Assembly (NCBI RefSeq): GCF_002906255.1
Contig: NZ_POTC01000009.1
Span: 34,128-98,127, forward strand
Length of the DNA stretch: 64,000 bases
Source: Novacetimonas maltaceti
GTDB taxonomy: Bacteria; Pseudomonadota; Alphaproteobacteria; Acetobacterales; Acetobacteraceae
Reading direction: 5' to 3'
Part shown: positions 28,946 to 41,518 of the stretch, one piece after another
Layout of the letters: every line of letters begins with the position of its first letter
Position numbering within the stretch: the first letter of the stretch is position 1
Notes under the pieces: model-generated
Databases searched by the model: none
What the model saw: the letters and a program-made list of their open reading frames with translations, nothing else
Told to the model about the DNA's origin: nothing
Position numbers and translations under genes: made by a program

Positions 28946-29545
28946 TTGTTCAGACGTCGTAAGCCAGAAGCGGCCAAGCCAACCGCACAGCCTCAGGCAG
29001 CCACTCCGCAACCCGCGCGCCCAGCGCCTTCTTCCACACCAGCCAACAAGGAAAACGCGCCGATGGCCCGTCCGCCCTTCCCCCAGACCCCCAATGCCAC
29101 GCCCGCAGGCGCCGCGCGCCCCGGCATGCCCACGACAGGTGCGAAAAAGGATAATGACCGCCGCACGCTGGTCGTTGGCCGTGGCATCAGCGTCCAGGGC
29201 ACCATCAAGGACGCCGAACGCCTGGTCGTGGAAGGGATGGTCGAATCCTCCATGATCAACGCCACCGAACTGCTGATCGCCGATGGCGGTGTGTTCAAGG
29301 GTGAGGTCGAGGTGGAAGACGCCGAACTCGCCGGCACCATCGACGGCACGCTGACGGTGCAGGGTGGCCTCACGATCCGTTCCACCGGCCGCCTGCTGGG
29401 CACGGCGAAGTGCCGCCGCCTGAAGGTCGAGGACGGGGGCCAGGTTTCGGGGCAGCTCGAGATGATCACCACCCCCAAGCCCGAGGCCCCGGCCGCAGCG
29501 GCACCTGCCGCAGCCGCCCCCGCCGAGAAGCCGCAAACCCCCTGA
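28946..29545 (+). CDS. Bactofilin (polymer-forming cytoskeletal protein)
   Basis: A 199-residue bactofilin, a protein that self-assembles without nucleotide into filaments that localise cell-wall or morphogenesis factors. The central bactofilin (DUF583) domain at residues ~70-180 is a run of short beta-helix repeats: VVGRGISVQGTIKDAERLVV, EGMVESSMINATELLIADGG, VFKGEVEVEDAELAGTIDG and so on. It is flanked by Pro/Ala-rich N- and C-terminal tails, as is usual. The start is TTG at 28946, preceded by GAAGCGGGG; the chain begins MFRRRKPEA. A strong bidirectional terminator follows, separating it from the convergent gcrA. Confidence 0.92.
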   Translation: MFRRRKPEAAKPTAQPQAATPQPARPAPSSTPANKENAPMARPPFPQTPNATPAGAARPGMPTTGAKKDNDRRTLVVGRGISVQGTIKDAERLVVEGMVESSMINATELLIADGGVFKGEVEVEDAELAGTIDGTLTVQGGLTIRSTGRLLGTAKCRRLKVEDGGQVSGQLEMITTPKPEAPAAAAPAAAAPAEKPQTP

Positions 29546-29654
29546 GGCGCGGCCGCGACGCGCCCACGGCCCTGACGCCCGCGAACCGCGCGGGTGTTGC
29601 GGCCCGGTGGCGCGACAGGCCGCCCGGCAGGGCATGCACTGCGGACATTCCATG

Positions 29655-29695
29655 AAAAAAGCCGCCGGAACACCATGTTCCCGGCGGCTTTTTCA
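29655..29695. terminator. Bidirectional terminator between bactofilin gene and gcrA
   Basis: AAAAAA-GCCGCCGG-AACA-loop-TGTT-C-CCGGCGGC-TTTTTT, with one bulged C. A-run and T-run on both sides make it usable from either strand for the convergent pair. Confidence 0.85.
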
Positions 29696-29756
29696 TGTGC
29701 GCTACAGGCCTGCCCGTAACATCCGCCACGGCGCGGGCCCGTGCGGGCGCCCGGCC

Positions 29757-30344
29757 TCAGGCGACGTTATCGCGGCGATCGCGCAGCTTCACATAGGCCA
29801 GCTGCGCATGCTCCGCACAGTAGGGCTTGCCCGGCAGCGGGGTCGCGCCACAGAAGTGGAAGCCCGGCGTCCCCGGATCGCCCAGCGGCCAGCAGCAGGA
29901 CTGGCTGCTGCGGCGGCGCGGCGGGTTTGCTGCGGCGCGGGCGGCGGCGGCGCGCTCGGCACGGGTCGGGGTCACCTTGCGCGGGGCCTTTGGCGCGGGA
30001 CGTGCCTCCTCCTGCGCCGCAGCGGCGGGCGCGGCCGGGGCGGATGACGCGACGGGGGCGGAAGCCACGGCCACGGAAACCGCCGCGACCGACACCTCCA
30101 CCACCGCAGGCTGTGCCGCAGGCGCGGATGCCGCCGGGGCCTGCGCGGCCTTGTCGGCTGCCTTTTCCGCCTTCGCCCCCCTGCGGATGGGTGACGGGCG
30201 TGGCTTCAGACCCAGCCGATGCGCCTTTCCAACGACCGCGTTCTTGGTCACTGACAACTGACGGCCAATTTCCGCCGTTGACAATCCCTGCTGCCACAGG
30301 TCGCGAAGACGCGCGATCGTCTCCTCGGTCCATTCCATCGCCAT
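29757..30344 (-). CDS. gcrA: GcrA cell-cycle regulator
   Basis: A 195-residue GcrA-family protein; in Caulobacter GcrA binds sigma70 RNA polymerase and activates promoters carrying the m6A GANTC mark. The N-terminal DNA-binding segment is EWTEETIARLRDLWQQGLST followed by AEIGRQLSVTKNAVVGKAHR, the family hallmark. A long Ala/Pro/Val linker (residues ~70-145) leads to a Cys/His-containing end (CCWPLGDPGTPGFHFCG, then PYCAEHAQLAYVKLRDRRD). The ATG at 30344 has GGAG 8 nt upstream. The usual ccrM partner is not in view. The linker is longer than in Caulobacter GcrA. Confidence 0.93.
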   Translation of the reverse strand: MAMEWTEETIARLRDLWQQGLSTAEIGRQLSVTKNAVVGKAHRLGLKPRPSPIRRGAKAEKAADKAAQAPAASAPAAQPAVVEVSVAAVSVAVASAPVASSAPAAPAAAAQEEARPAPKAPRKVTPTRAERAAAARAAANPPRRRSSQSCCWPLGDPGTPGFHFCGATPLPGKPYCAEHAQLAYVKLRDRRDNVA

Positions 30345-30488
30345 CGCTCACACTCCATTACGCGGAATTGGGGGCAAAATAGGCTTATATTGTAGGTGAC
30401 TCAACCGGCATACCACAAAATCTTGTGGACAAGGGTGGAGATAACCTGTTCGCAACCCTTGTAAAACCCGCGGAGTACGCCCCGCCCC

Positions 30489-31676
30489 TCAGCCGCGGAT
30501 CAGCCGGACCGCGCCATCGGCGACACCCAGCGTCAGTTCCCCCGACTTCAGCGCCAGCGCCTGCGTGCCGAACACCTCCCGCCGCCAGCCCTGCAGCGCC
30601 GGGATTTCGGGCGCATCCTCCAGCGCGAGGCGGTCGATATCCTCGGCCGAGGCCACAAGCTTCGGCGCGACCCGGTGGCGTTCGCAGCACGCCGCCAGCA
30701 ACACCCGCAGCATCGCCACCAGTGCGGCCGACGGGCGCGCCGCGTCCTTGCCCCGGCCCTTTGGCGGGCGCGGCAGGGCGGCGTCGGGTTCGCGCCGTGC
30801 CGCCGCGATCGTCTCCAGCAGGGCCTGCCCGCTGCGCCCCTCGGCAAAGCCGCGTGAAATGCCACGCACCCGCGCCAGCGCATCGACATCGGCCGGGGCG
30901 GTGGCGGCGATTTCCATCAGGCTCTCGTCCTTCACCAGGCGCTGGCGCGGGACATTGACGCGCTGCGCCTCCAGCTCCCGCCATGCCGCGACGGCACGCA
31001 GCATGCCCAGCATGCGGCGGTTGTTCGTGCGCTGGCGCATGCGCTCCCACAGCGTCTGCGGGTCGGGGCGGAAGGTCGCGGGGGAGTTGAGGACATCCAT
31101 CTCCGCCGTCATCCAGTCCAGCCGCCCTTCCCGCTCCAGTTGTGCGACAAGGCGCTGGTACACCTCGCGCAGGTAGGTCACGTCGGCGGCGGCGTAATTG
31201 ATCTGCGCCGCCGACAGGGGACGCGCGGCCCAGTCGGAAAAGCGGTGCGACTTGTCGATCTGCGCGCCCACGACCGAGGCGACAAGGTTGTCATACCCCA
31301 CCTGGTCCCCATATCCCGCCACCATCGCCGCCACCTGCGTATCGAACAGCGGCTGCGGCAGGCGGTCGAACAGGTGCAGGAAAATCTCCAGGTCCTGCCG
31401 CGCGGCATGGAACACCTTGATAACACCCTCATCGGCGAGGAGTTCGCCAAGGGAGGACAGGTCCATGCCCGGCGCCAGCGCATCGACGACCACGACCTCG
31501 TCCGCGCCGGCAAGCTGCACCAGGCACAATTCCGGCCAGTAGGTGCGTTCGCGCACGAATTCCGTGTCGATCGTGATGAAGGGTTCGCGACGAAGCCGCG
31601 CGGTCACCGCGTCCAGCTCTGCCGTTGTGGTCACAAGGACCGGATCGGGGAATTCGGTTCGGGATGCAGGTGCCAT
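30489..31676 (-). CDS. rnd: Ribonuclease D
   Basis: A 395-residue 3'-5' exoribonuclease for tRNA and stable-RNA 3' maturation. The DEDD exonuclease domain begins FITIDTEFVRERTYWPELCL (Asp37 and Glu39 being the first catalytic pair), then VFHAARQDLEIFLHLF and the late INYAAADVTYLREVY. An HRDC domain covers residues ~210-290, and a helical C-terminal region follows. I use the ATG at 31676 (MAPASRTEF) rather than an upstream one, whose extra 25 residues are not conserved-looking. It diverges from queF with ~125 bp between. Confidence 0.93.
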   Translation of the reverse strand: MAPASRTEFPDPVLVTTTAELDAVTARLRREPFITIDTEFVRERTYWPELCLVQLAGADEVVVVDALAPGMDLSSLGELLADEGVIKVFHAARQDLEIFLHLFDRLPQPLFDTQVAAMVAGYGDQVGYDNLVASVVGAQIDKSHRFSDWAARPLSAAQINYAAADVTYLREVYQRLVAQLEREGRLDWMTAEMDVLNSPATFRPDPQTLWERMRQRTNNRRMLGMLRAVAAWRELEAQRVNVPRQRLVKDESLMEIAATAPADVDALARVRGISRGFAEGRSGQALLETIAAARREPDAALPRPPKGRGKDAARPSAALVAMLRVLLAACCERHRVAPKLVASAEDIDRLALEDAPEIPALQGWRREVFGTQALALKSGELTLGVADGAVRLIRG

Positions 31677-31803
31677 GACTGCTGTGTTATCATGAGCCAC
31701 ACAGGTTGCAACAGCGGGCAAAATGGCATGGCAATCCATTGACGTCGCCATATCCCGTCCGGCATCACCCGCCCATCAGGCAAACCGTGGAAAGAAAACA
31801 CCC

Positions 31804-32295
31804 ATGTCCTCCCCCACCCCGCCCGCCGCAAGGCCGGACGACGGCAGCCAGGCGCTGACGCAGCTGGGCCATACCACCGCCCAGCCCACAAGCCCCGAAA
31901 ACGCCGTGCTGGAACGCGTCCCCGCCCCCGATGCGGACAGGCGCTACGTGGTGCGCTTCACCGCGCCCGAATTCACCTCGCTCTGTCCCGTGACGGGACA
32001 GCCGGATTTCGCGCATATCATCATCGACTACATCCCGCGCGACTGGATCGTGGAGAGCAAGTCGCTCAAGCTGTTCCTGACCAGCTTCCGCAACCATGGC
32101 GCCTTCCACGAGAAATGCTCCATGCAGATCGCGACCACGCTGGTGGACCTGCTTGATCCCGTGTGGCTGCGGATCGGGGCGTACTGGTATCCGCGCGGCG
32201 GCATGCCGATCGACATCTTCTGGCAGACAGGCACCCCGCCCGAAGGCACATGGATCCCGGCGCAGGACGTTCCCGGATATCGCGGACGCGGCTGA
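31804..32295 (+). CDS. queF: QueF, NADPH-dependent 7-cyano-7-deazaguanine reductase
   Basis: A 163-residue type-I QueF that reduces preQ0 to preQ1 in queuosine biosynthesis, a four-electron nitrile reduction. The catalytic Cys is in [19 protein letters not shown] (Cys61), and the NADPH-binding QueF motif is [20 protein letters not shown]. Start ATG at 31804, preceded by GGAAAG. The length is typical for the unimodular form, allowing for a ~30-residue N-terminal extension. It converges with the atp operon across a family B repeat and a terminator. Confidence 0.95.
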   Translation: MSSPTPPAARPDDGSQALTQLGHTTAQPTSPENAVLERVPAPDADRRYVVRFTAPEFTSLCPVTGQPDFAHIIIDYIPRDWIVESKSLKLFLTSFRNHGAFHEKCSMQIATTLVDLLDPVWLRIGAYWYPRGGMPIDIFWQTGTPPEGTWIPAQDVPGYRGRG

Positions 32296-32318
32296 CGGGC
32301 GCGTCATACATTGGCAGG

Positions 32319-32400
32319 TAAAAGTTTTGGGGGCTGCTGTTTCCAAAAGGCGGCGTTGTTTGAAGCATTTTGGAAAAAAGCTTCACCAAAAAACTTTTGA
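32319..32400 (-). repeat. Family B miniature repeat, copy 2 (reverse)
   Basis: Reverse-oriented copy with ends TAAAAGTTTTGGGGG and CACCAAAAAACTTTTG. The internal AAGCTTTTTTCC stem is partly degenerate. It starts 23 bp after the queF stop. Confidence 0.82.
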
Positions 32401-32415
32401 AACTGGCTTTCCAAC

Positions 32416-32450
32416 AAAAAACGGCACCCGCGCAATGGGGTGCCGTTTTT
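32416..32450. terminator. Bidirectional terminator for atp operon and queF
   Basis: ACGGCACCC-loop-GGGGTGCCGT stem flanked by A5 on the left and T5 on the right, 30 bp downstream of the atpC stop on the minus strand. Confidence 0.85.
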
Positions 32451-32478
32451 CGTAATGCTCAGGCCAGACGCCGGGATG

Positions 32479-32904
32479 TCAGATCGACATCTCGGGCGCG
32501 GCGTTCTTGGCGGCCTCTATTTCCGCGCGGGTGGACTGCATCTTGTCCATCAGGATATCCAGCGCCGGGACGTTCATCTTGTCCGCCTCGTCATAGGATT
32601 TTTCCAGTCCGGCCAGACGGGACTGCGCGTCGGTGGCGGACAGTTCCGCAACCGGCGTCGCATGGTCTGCCAGGATGGTGCAGTGGTCAGGCGTCATGTC
32701 GGCAAAACCACCGGACACGAAGAAACGATGGGCGACGGTATCGCCCTCGTAAATCTCGACAACGCCACCGCGCAGCATCAGCATCAGCGGCGCATGCTCC
32801 GGCATCGCGGCGATATCGCCCTCGGAGCCGGGCATGACCACCATGTCAGCCGCGTGGGAGAAGAGGGTCTTCTCCGGGCTGACAATCTCGACCTTAATCG
32901 GCAT
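32479..32904 (-). CDS. atpC: F1 ATP synthase epsilon subunit
   Basis: The 141-residue epsilon subunit of the F1 central stalk, which also inhibits ATP hydrolysis. The beta-sandwich starts IKVEIVSPEKTLFSHAADMV, followed by GSEGDIAAMPEHAPLML. The C-terminal helical region (residues ~85-141) includes DAQSRLAGLEKSYDEADK. It is the last gene of atpHAGDC, ~30 bp after atpD, and is followed by a strong terminator. Confidence 0.96.
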   Translation of the reverse strand: MPIKVEIVSPEKTLFSHAADMVVMPGSEGDIAAMPEHAPLMLMLRGGVVEIYEGDTVAHRFFVSGGFADMTPDHCTILADHATPVAELSATDAQSRLAGLEKSYDEADKMNVPALDILMDKMQSTRAEIEAAKNAAPEMSI

Positions 32905-32935
32905 GGTCTGTCTTCCTTGCGTCAGGGGCCAGTAA

Positions 32936-35330
<2,395 letters not shown>

Positions 35331-35346
35331 GGATGCGCGTTCTTCC

Positions 35347-36884
<1,538 letters not shown>

Positions 36885-36888
<4 letters not shown>

Positions 36889-37466
36889 GCGGCTCCCTTC
36901 ATGGCATGATGCAGGCGGGTAAGGCGGGATCTGAGGCTGGTATCATACAGGCGGGCGCCTACGCGCACGACCAGACCGCCCAGCAGCGCCGCGTCAACAC
37001 GCTCCTGGATATTGACTTTGGAATAGCCGGCCTCGGCGAGGCGGCCGCGAAGCTGTGCGCGCTGCACGTCGTTGAGGGGGTGGGCGGACACGACGTCCGC
37101 CACCACCTCGCCCCGGCGGGCAGCGGCGATTGCCGCCAGGGCGGCAAGAATTTCACGAAGGTGCGGCAGGCGGCGGTTTGTCGCCACCACGCCGACGAAA
37201 TCACGGATCAGGGGGTCGAACCCCTCCTTGTCCAGCACCGCCACCATCGCGCGGGTGGCCTGGCGGACATCGAGGGTACGGTCGACCAGCACGGCGGACA
37301 GGTCCGCGCTCTGGTCCAGCATGGAGGACAGGGCCTTTGCCTGGTCAAGCACAAGATCGAGCTTCTGCCTGTCGGAGGCGAGGTCATAGAGCGCCGTCGC
37401 ATAACGGCCCGCAAGGCCATTGGCAATGGAGGCGATTGGTATTGAGGTCGTTCCAGTCGAATCCAC
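36885..37466 (-). CDS. atpH: F1 ATP synthase delta subunit
   Basis: The 193-residue stator subunit joining F1 to the peripheral b-stalk. After a short Ser/Ile-rich lead the family start is [20 protein letters not shown]; the C-terminal OSCP signature region includes [21 protein letters not shown] choose a GTG at 37466 preceded by GGAAAAG; upstream codons translate to unlikely sequence. First gene of the operon. The Fo genes atpI, atpB, atpE and atpF are not adjacent, as is usual in Rhodospirillales. Confidence 0.93.
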
Positions 37467-37778
37467 TGTCCGCTTTTCCAATCCAGAATCGTGGGTCACA
37501 CAAACAAGCTGCAGGCCCCGGAACACGACAGGCCCCAAGTCTGCTGGCGCGGCTCTAGCACGCTGTACCGACCCACGCAACCGACACGGCCCCGCCCCGC
37601 GCCAGAATGTTCCGGGGCGCGGCAGACAGCGGGTCGTCCGGTGGATCAGGCCACCGTACCAAAGCCGGGCGTAGCATACATACCTGCCCCCCGTTCGGGA
37701 ATAGAGTTCATGAACGATTCGTCATGACATTGCCGGTGGAGGATGCGTCACGCGCATAATACGCATGCACAAAGCGCA
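37467..37778 (-). promoter_or_regulatory. Upstream region of the atp operon
   Basis: About 310 bp with no supported gene between the end of the MFS gene and atpH, both minus-strand. It presumably carries the atp promoter. It includes the near-palindrome ATTCGTTCATGAACTCTAT around 37701-37719 on the minus strand. I could not assign promoter boxes with confidence. Confidence 0.35.
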
Positions 37779-39272
37779 TCATCCGCGCCGCGAAGCCGCA
37801 GCCCCCTCCCCCGCCGCCATCAGCGCCGCCACGGCCTGCGTGCTGGCACGCGCGCGGGCACTGGTCACGATGATGCCGATGACCCCGATCAGGAGCGCGG
37901 CGGCGAACATCCCCCACCACATGCGGTGCGTCGCCTGCGCGAACAGCGCCCAGCGGATCGTCCCGGCCTGTCCCGCCGCCCCGCCCGTCAGCGTGCCGCA
38001 CAGCGCGATGCCCAGCAGCACGCCCACCTGCCTGCTGGTGGACGCCAGCGCCGCCGCGACGCCCGCCTGGCTGCGCGGCATGCCGGCCACGGCGGCGTTG
38101 GTGATGGGCGCGTTGCACAACCCGAAGCCACACCCGCACAGCCCGTAGGCCACCAGCAGCAGCGCAAGCGGCGTCGTGGCCGACAGCCCCGTCAGCAGCA
38201 GCGCGCTGCACCCGAATCCCAGCGCGGACAGCAACAGCGGCACGCGCGCGCCGATCCGCCCGACCAACCGCCCCGACAGCGGCGCGCAGATGCTGCTGCA
38301 CACCGCGAACGGCAACGTGCACAGCCCCGCATGCAGCGCCGACATCCCGCGCGCGCCCTGAAGGTAGAGCGTGTTGAGGAACAGGAACGCGCTGAACACC
38401 GCAAAGGCGAGGATCGCGGTCACGATCGCCCCCGAAAATGGCAGGGCATGGAAAAACCGCAGGTCCACAAGGGGGGCGGTGCTGCGCTGCTCCACGATCA
38501 CGAAACCGACCATCGCCAGCACGCCCAGCGACAGGAAGCCGGAGATGACCGGGTCGCCCCAGCCGAAATCACGCACCTCGATCAGCGCGGCGGTCAGCAT
38601 CGCCAGCGTCACCATCACCAGCAACTGTCCCGGCGCGTCGAACGGGCGTGTATGCGGGGCACGGGATTCGGGGATGAAGCGCAGGCTGAGGAAGATCGCC
38701 ACGATCCCGATCGGCACATTGACCCAGAACACCGCCTGCCAGTTGACCCAGTGGACCAGCACCCCGCCGACCACCGGCCCCAGCGCAAGCGCGACACCCG
38801 ACGCCCCGCCCCATACGCCGATGGCCTGCGCGCGGGCGCGCGGTTCGGTAAAGACATTGGCGATGATCGACAGCGCCACGGGATTGAGCATCGCGCCGCC
38901 GATTCCCTGCAGCATGCGCGCACCCACCAGAAACGGGATCGACCCCGACAGCGCGCACAGCATCGAACCGAGGCAGAATACCGAGATCCCGGCGACGAAC
39001 ACCCGGCGGCGGCCCAGGCGGTCCGCGATCGCGCCCATCAGCACCAGCAGGCTGGCGACCATCAGCGTATAGCCGTCAACTACCCACTGCAGGGTGGAGA
39101 AACTGCCATGCAGGGCGGTGCGTATGGACGGCAGCGCCACATTGACGATGGTCACGTCCATCATCACCAGCAGCAGGCTGAGGCAGCACGTCACCAGCAC
39201 GATGGCCGGGTGGAGCGGGGCCGGATGCACGGCCGCCGCGTCGGGGCGTGATGGGGGCATGGGGGCGGTCAT
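37779..39272 (-). CDS. DHA2-family MFS drug efflux transporter
   Basis: A 497-residue inner-membrane proton antiporter with the 14-helix EmrB/QacA layout. The first helix is followed by LLVMMDVTIVNVALPSIRTA, which contains the DHA2 motif LDxTIVNVALP (here M for L). GAIADRLGRRRVFVAG is motif A, GVWGGASGVALALGPVVGG is motif C, and LVHWVNWQAVFWVNVPIGI is also family-typical. The ATG at 39272 begins a short Pro-rich cytosolic lead. No EmrA-like adaptor or regulator is adjacent, so the substrate is unknown. Confidence 0.92.
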   Translation of the reverse strand: MTAPMPPSRPDAAAVHPAPLHPAIVLVTCCLSLLLVMMDVTIVNVALPSIRTALHGSFSTLQWVVDGYTLMVASLLVLMGAIADRLGRRRVFVAGISVFCLGSMLCALSGSIPFLVGARMLQGIGGAMLNPVALSIIANVFTEPRARAQAIGVWGGASGVALALGPVVGGVLVHWVNWQAVFWVNVPIGIVAIFLSLRFIPESRAPHTRPFDAPGQLLVMVTLAMLTAALIEVRDFGWGDPVISGFLSLGVLAMVGFVIVEQRSTAPLVDLRFFHALPFSGAIVTAILAFAVFSAFLFLNTLYLQGARGMSALHAGLCTLPFAVCSSICAPLSGRLVGRIGARVPLLLSALGFGCSALLLTGLSATTPLALLLVAYGLCGCGFGLCNAPITNAAVAGMPRSQAGVAAALASTSRQVGVLLGIALCGTLTGGAAGQAGTIRWALFAQATHRMWWGMFAAALLIGVIGIIVTSARARASTQAVAALMAAGEGAAASRRG

Positions 39273-39399
39273 GGCGCTCTGGTTTCCGTCGGTCGGAAGC
39301 ACCCGCAGGCCACGATGCCCGGATGGCCCGCAGCACAGGCCCGACACGAAAACCCGTTCCGTGCGAAGCGGGAGCCATAATCATCATGAATGGGGGGAA

Positions 39400-39473
39400 T
39401 GGAGCGGGCGAAGGGAATCGAACCCTCCTCAGAAGCTTGGAAGGCTACTGCATTACCACTATGCTACGCCCGC
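39400..39473 (-). tRNA. tRNA-Gly (anticodon TCC)
   Basis: 74 nt including an encoded CCA. Acceptor GCGGGCG/CGCCCGC, D-stem GCAT/ATGC, anticodon loop CTTCCAA (TCC), T-stem GAGGG/CCCTT with TTCGATT loop, discriminator T. The anticodon stem reads GTAGC/GCTTC, giving one T-T mismatch at its second pair. Confidence 0.93.
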
Positions 39474-39713
39474 CCATTTCGGCGCATGTATAATGCGGCG
39501 CGGGGACCGGTTGCAAGCCCCCTTGGCCATGGCCGCGCACTTTCCCACCGCATGGGCACGTTTTTTGCCCCCATGTGCATGAAATCGCACACGCCCCCTT
39601 GACTTTCACCGCCAGACGTATTCTTTTCCGCCTCACTGTGCCGGGTACGCATGGGCAGGCCGGATGGCGGGATCACTTCCCGTTTCCATACGGCGGGTCG
39701 ATAGCGGCTTTGC

Positions 39714-39790
39714 AGGGGTGTAGCTCAATTGGCTAGAGCGCCGGTCTCCAAAACCGGAGGTTGCGGGTTCGAGACCCTCCACCCCTGCCA
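39714..39790 (+). tRNA. tRNA-Trp (anticodon CCA)
   Basis: 77 nt including encoded CCA. Acceptor AGGGGTG/CACCCCT, D-stem GCTC/GAGC, anticodon stem-loop CCGGT-CTCCAAA-ACCGG, discriminator G. It sits upstream of secE-nusG, the conserved bacterial arrangement. Confidence 0.96.
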
Positions 39791-39928
39791 TTCTCCGGTC
39801 GGGATAATTCCCCCCCTTCCGGCTTGGCATGTTTTGGTCAGGACAACGCCGTGCTGACCGGATTTCAGGCCCCCGCGCCCGCCGGGCATCCCGGTCAGGC
39901 GCGTCGGGTGTTGCAGGAAGGATGTTTC

Positions 39929-40123
39929 GTGTCGGTCAGTCCCGCGAAATTTGTAGAAGAAGTCCGCGCAGAGGCGAAAAAGGTCACATGGCCCACCCGC
40001 CGCGCGACACTGATGACGACGGGCGCGGTCCTGGCGATGGCCGGGCTGGCATCGGTATTTTTCTTCCTCGTCGACGAGGTGATCGGCCTTGGCGTGCGTA
40101 AATTATTTGGACTGGGAGGCTGA
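39929..40123 (+). CDS. secE: Preprotein translocase subunit SecE
   Basis: The 64-residue single-span SecE of the SecYEG channel. [20 protein letters not shown] carries the conserved amphipathic-helix motif before the membrane segment ([20 protein letters not shown]). I start at a GTG (39929) with AGGAAGG 8 nt upstream; the product begins MSVSPAKF. Nine bases (no overlap) separate it from nusG. Confidence 0.95.
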   Translation: MSVSPAKFVEEVRAEAKKVTWPTRRATLMTTGAVLAMAGLASVFFFLVDEVIGLGVRKLFGLGG

Positions 40124-40131
40124 GTTCGGCC

Positions 40132-40662
40132 ATGGCCAAGCGGTGGTATGTCATCCACGTCTATTCGGGCTTTGAAAAGAAGATCGCCCAGCACATCAAG
40201 GAACAGGCCGCCCAGAAGGGGCTGGCCGACCATTTCGGGGAAATCCTGGTCCCGTCCGAGGAAGTGACCGAGGTCCGTCGCGGGCAGAAGGTCAATTCCG
40301 AGCGCAAGTTCTTCCCCGGCTACGTGCTGGTCAACATGGAACTGACGGACGAGGCGTGGCACCTTGTCAAGGACACCCCCAAGGTGACCGGGTTCCTGGG
40401 CAGCAAGACCAAGCCGTCGCCCATCCCCAAGGTCGAGGCCGAGCGGATCATGAAGCAGGCGCAGGAAGGCGTCGAGCGCGTGCGTCCTTCCGTCACGTTC
40501 GAGGTGGGCGAGCAGATCCGCGTGGCCGACGGCCCGTTCACGTCCTTCAACGGCACGATCGAGGAAGTGGACGAGGAAAAGGGCCGCCTGACCGTCAGCG
40601 TCTCCATCTTCGGCCGTTCCACGCCGGTGGACCTCGAATACAACCAGGTCGAGAAGGTCTGA
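40132..40662 (+). CDS. nusG: Transcription termination/antitermination factor NusG
   Basis: A 176-residue NusG that binds the RNA polymerase clamp and links it to Rho or to ribosomal S10. The NGN domain begins [20 protein letters not shown] and includes [20 protein letters not shown]. The KOW domain is [20 protein letters not shown] near residue 124. Cotranscribed with secE. Unusually, a strong terminator follows at once and rplK is not next. Confidence 0.97.
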   Translation: MAKRWYVIHVYSGFEKKIAQHIKEQAAQKGLADHFGEILVPSEEVTEVRRGQKVNSERKFFPGYVLVNMELTDEAWHLVKDTPKVTGFLGSKTKPSPIPKVEAERIMKQAQEGVERVRPSVTFEVGEQIRVADGPFTSFNGTIEEVDEEKGRLTVSVSIFGRSTPVDLEYNQVEKV

Positions 40663-40690
40663 TCCTTCCCGCACCTGCGGATCACGGCAA

Positions 40691-40716
40691 AGGCACCCCT
40701 GCGGGTGCCTTTTTTC
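40691..40716 (+). terminator. Terminator of secE-nusG
   Basis: AGGCACCC-CTGC-GGGTGCCT perfect 8-bp stem and T6, starting 28 bp after the nusG stop. Confidence 0.92.
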
Positions 40717-40795
40717 GTTGGGACGCCCCGGATGCCATGGGCCGCATGCCCCTCCCCGCGCTAGACTGCCGCGCCAGCATACGGGAGGACGCACG

Positions 40796-41224
40796 ATGGA
40801 AGAGCGCTACAAATTCGCGGATTTCAACGAGATCATAAAGCTGTTCCCCGATCAGGCCGAGACGCTGATCGTGGATGCCTACCTGAGCGATTCGGCGGAG
40901 GCGAGCATGCGGCTGTTCCGCATCTACCATCCCCTGCCCCGCCATTATCATACGCAGTGCGACGAACACCTGCTGCTGCTGCGCGGCGAACTGGAATTCC
41001 TGATCGAGGATGAACCACCCTGCCGGCTGCGGGCCGGGCAGATGGTGTCCTTCCTGCGCAATGTCGTGCATGGCGTCCGGCCGATCGGCACCGACCCGGT
41101 CGTGTTCTTCGCCGCCGATACGCCCCGCCGCGCACCCGACGACGTGCATTTCGTGGACCCCGAGGCAGCAAAAGGGCTGAAATTCGTCAGCCATCTGAAG
41201 GATTACGCCAACACGCTGGCCTGA
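40796..41224 (+). CDS. Cupin-domain protein
   Basis: A 142-residue single-domain cupin. The metal-binding motif 1 reads RHYHTQCDEHLLLLRGELEF (residues ~48-67; two His and a Glu), and motif 2 includes GQMVSFLRNVVHGVRPIG with a His. These residues suggest a bound divalent metal. The substrate or role, such as a small-molecule dioxygenase, isomerase or sensor, cannot be assigned. Start ATG at 40796 with GGGAGGAC upstream. It is isolated between the nusG terminator and a family A repeat pair. Confidence 0.8.
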   Translation: MEERYKFADFNEIIKLFPDQAETLIVDAYLSDSAEASMRLFRIYHPLPRHYHTQCDEHLLLLRGELEFLIEDEPPCRLRAGQMVSFLRNVVHGVRPIGTDPVVFFAADTPRRAPDDVHFVDPEAAKGLKFVSHLKDYANTLA

Positions 41225-41225
41225 A

Positions 41226-41343
41226 TTCAGGGGCTTTGCCCCCGCCCCCCCCACCAAAGGGCATTGCCCTTTGGAAACCATGACTTCTAAACGAATCAGG
41301 GTGCAGGGAGCACGCTCCCTGCCGGGTCCGGGCAGAGCCCGGG
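41226..41343 (+). repeat. Family A structured repeat, copy 3 (full)
   Basis: Begins 2 bp after the cupin stop codon. Stems: CAGGGGCTTTGCCCCCG, CCAAAGGGCATTGCCCTTTGG, GCAGGGAGCACGCTCCCTGC, CCGGGTCCGGGCAGAGCCCGG. Confidence 0.9.
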
Positions 41344-41362
41344 TGTTGCGGGTGGCGATGTC

Positions 41363-41478
41363 CTCAGGGGCTTTGCCCCCGAACCCCCACCAAAGGGTGT
41401 TACCCTTTGGAAACCATGACTTTTAGCGAATCAGGGTGCAGGGATCGTGATCCCTGCCGGGTCCGGGCAGCGCCCGGA
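41363..41478 (+). repeat. Family A structured repeat, copy 4 (full)
   Basis: Tandem partner of copy 3, same orientation. The third stem has changed in both arms to GCAGGGATCGTGATCCCTGC. Confidence 0.9.
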
Positions 41479-41518
41479 TCACACACACCGACGCCCCTGC
41501 ACGCCGGCCCACAGTACC

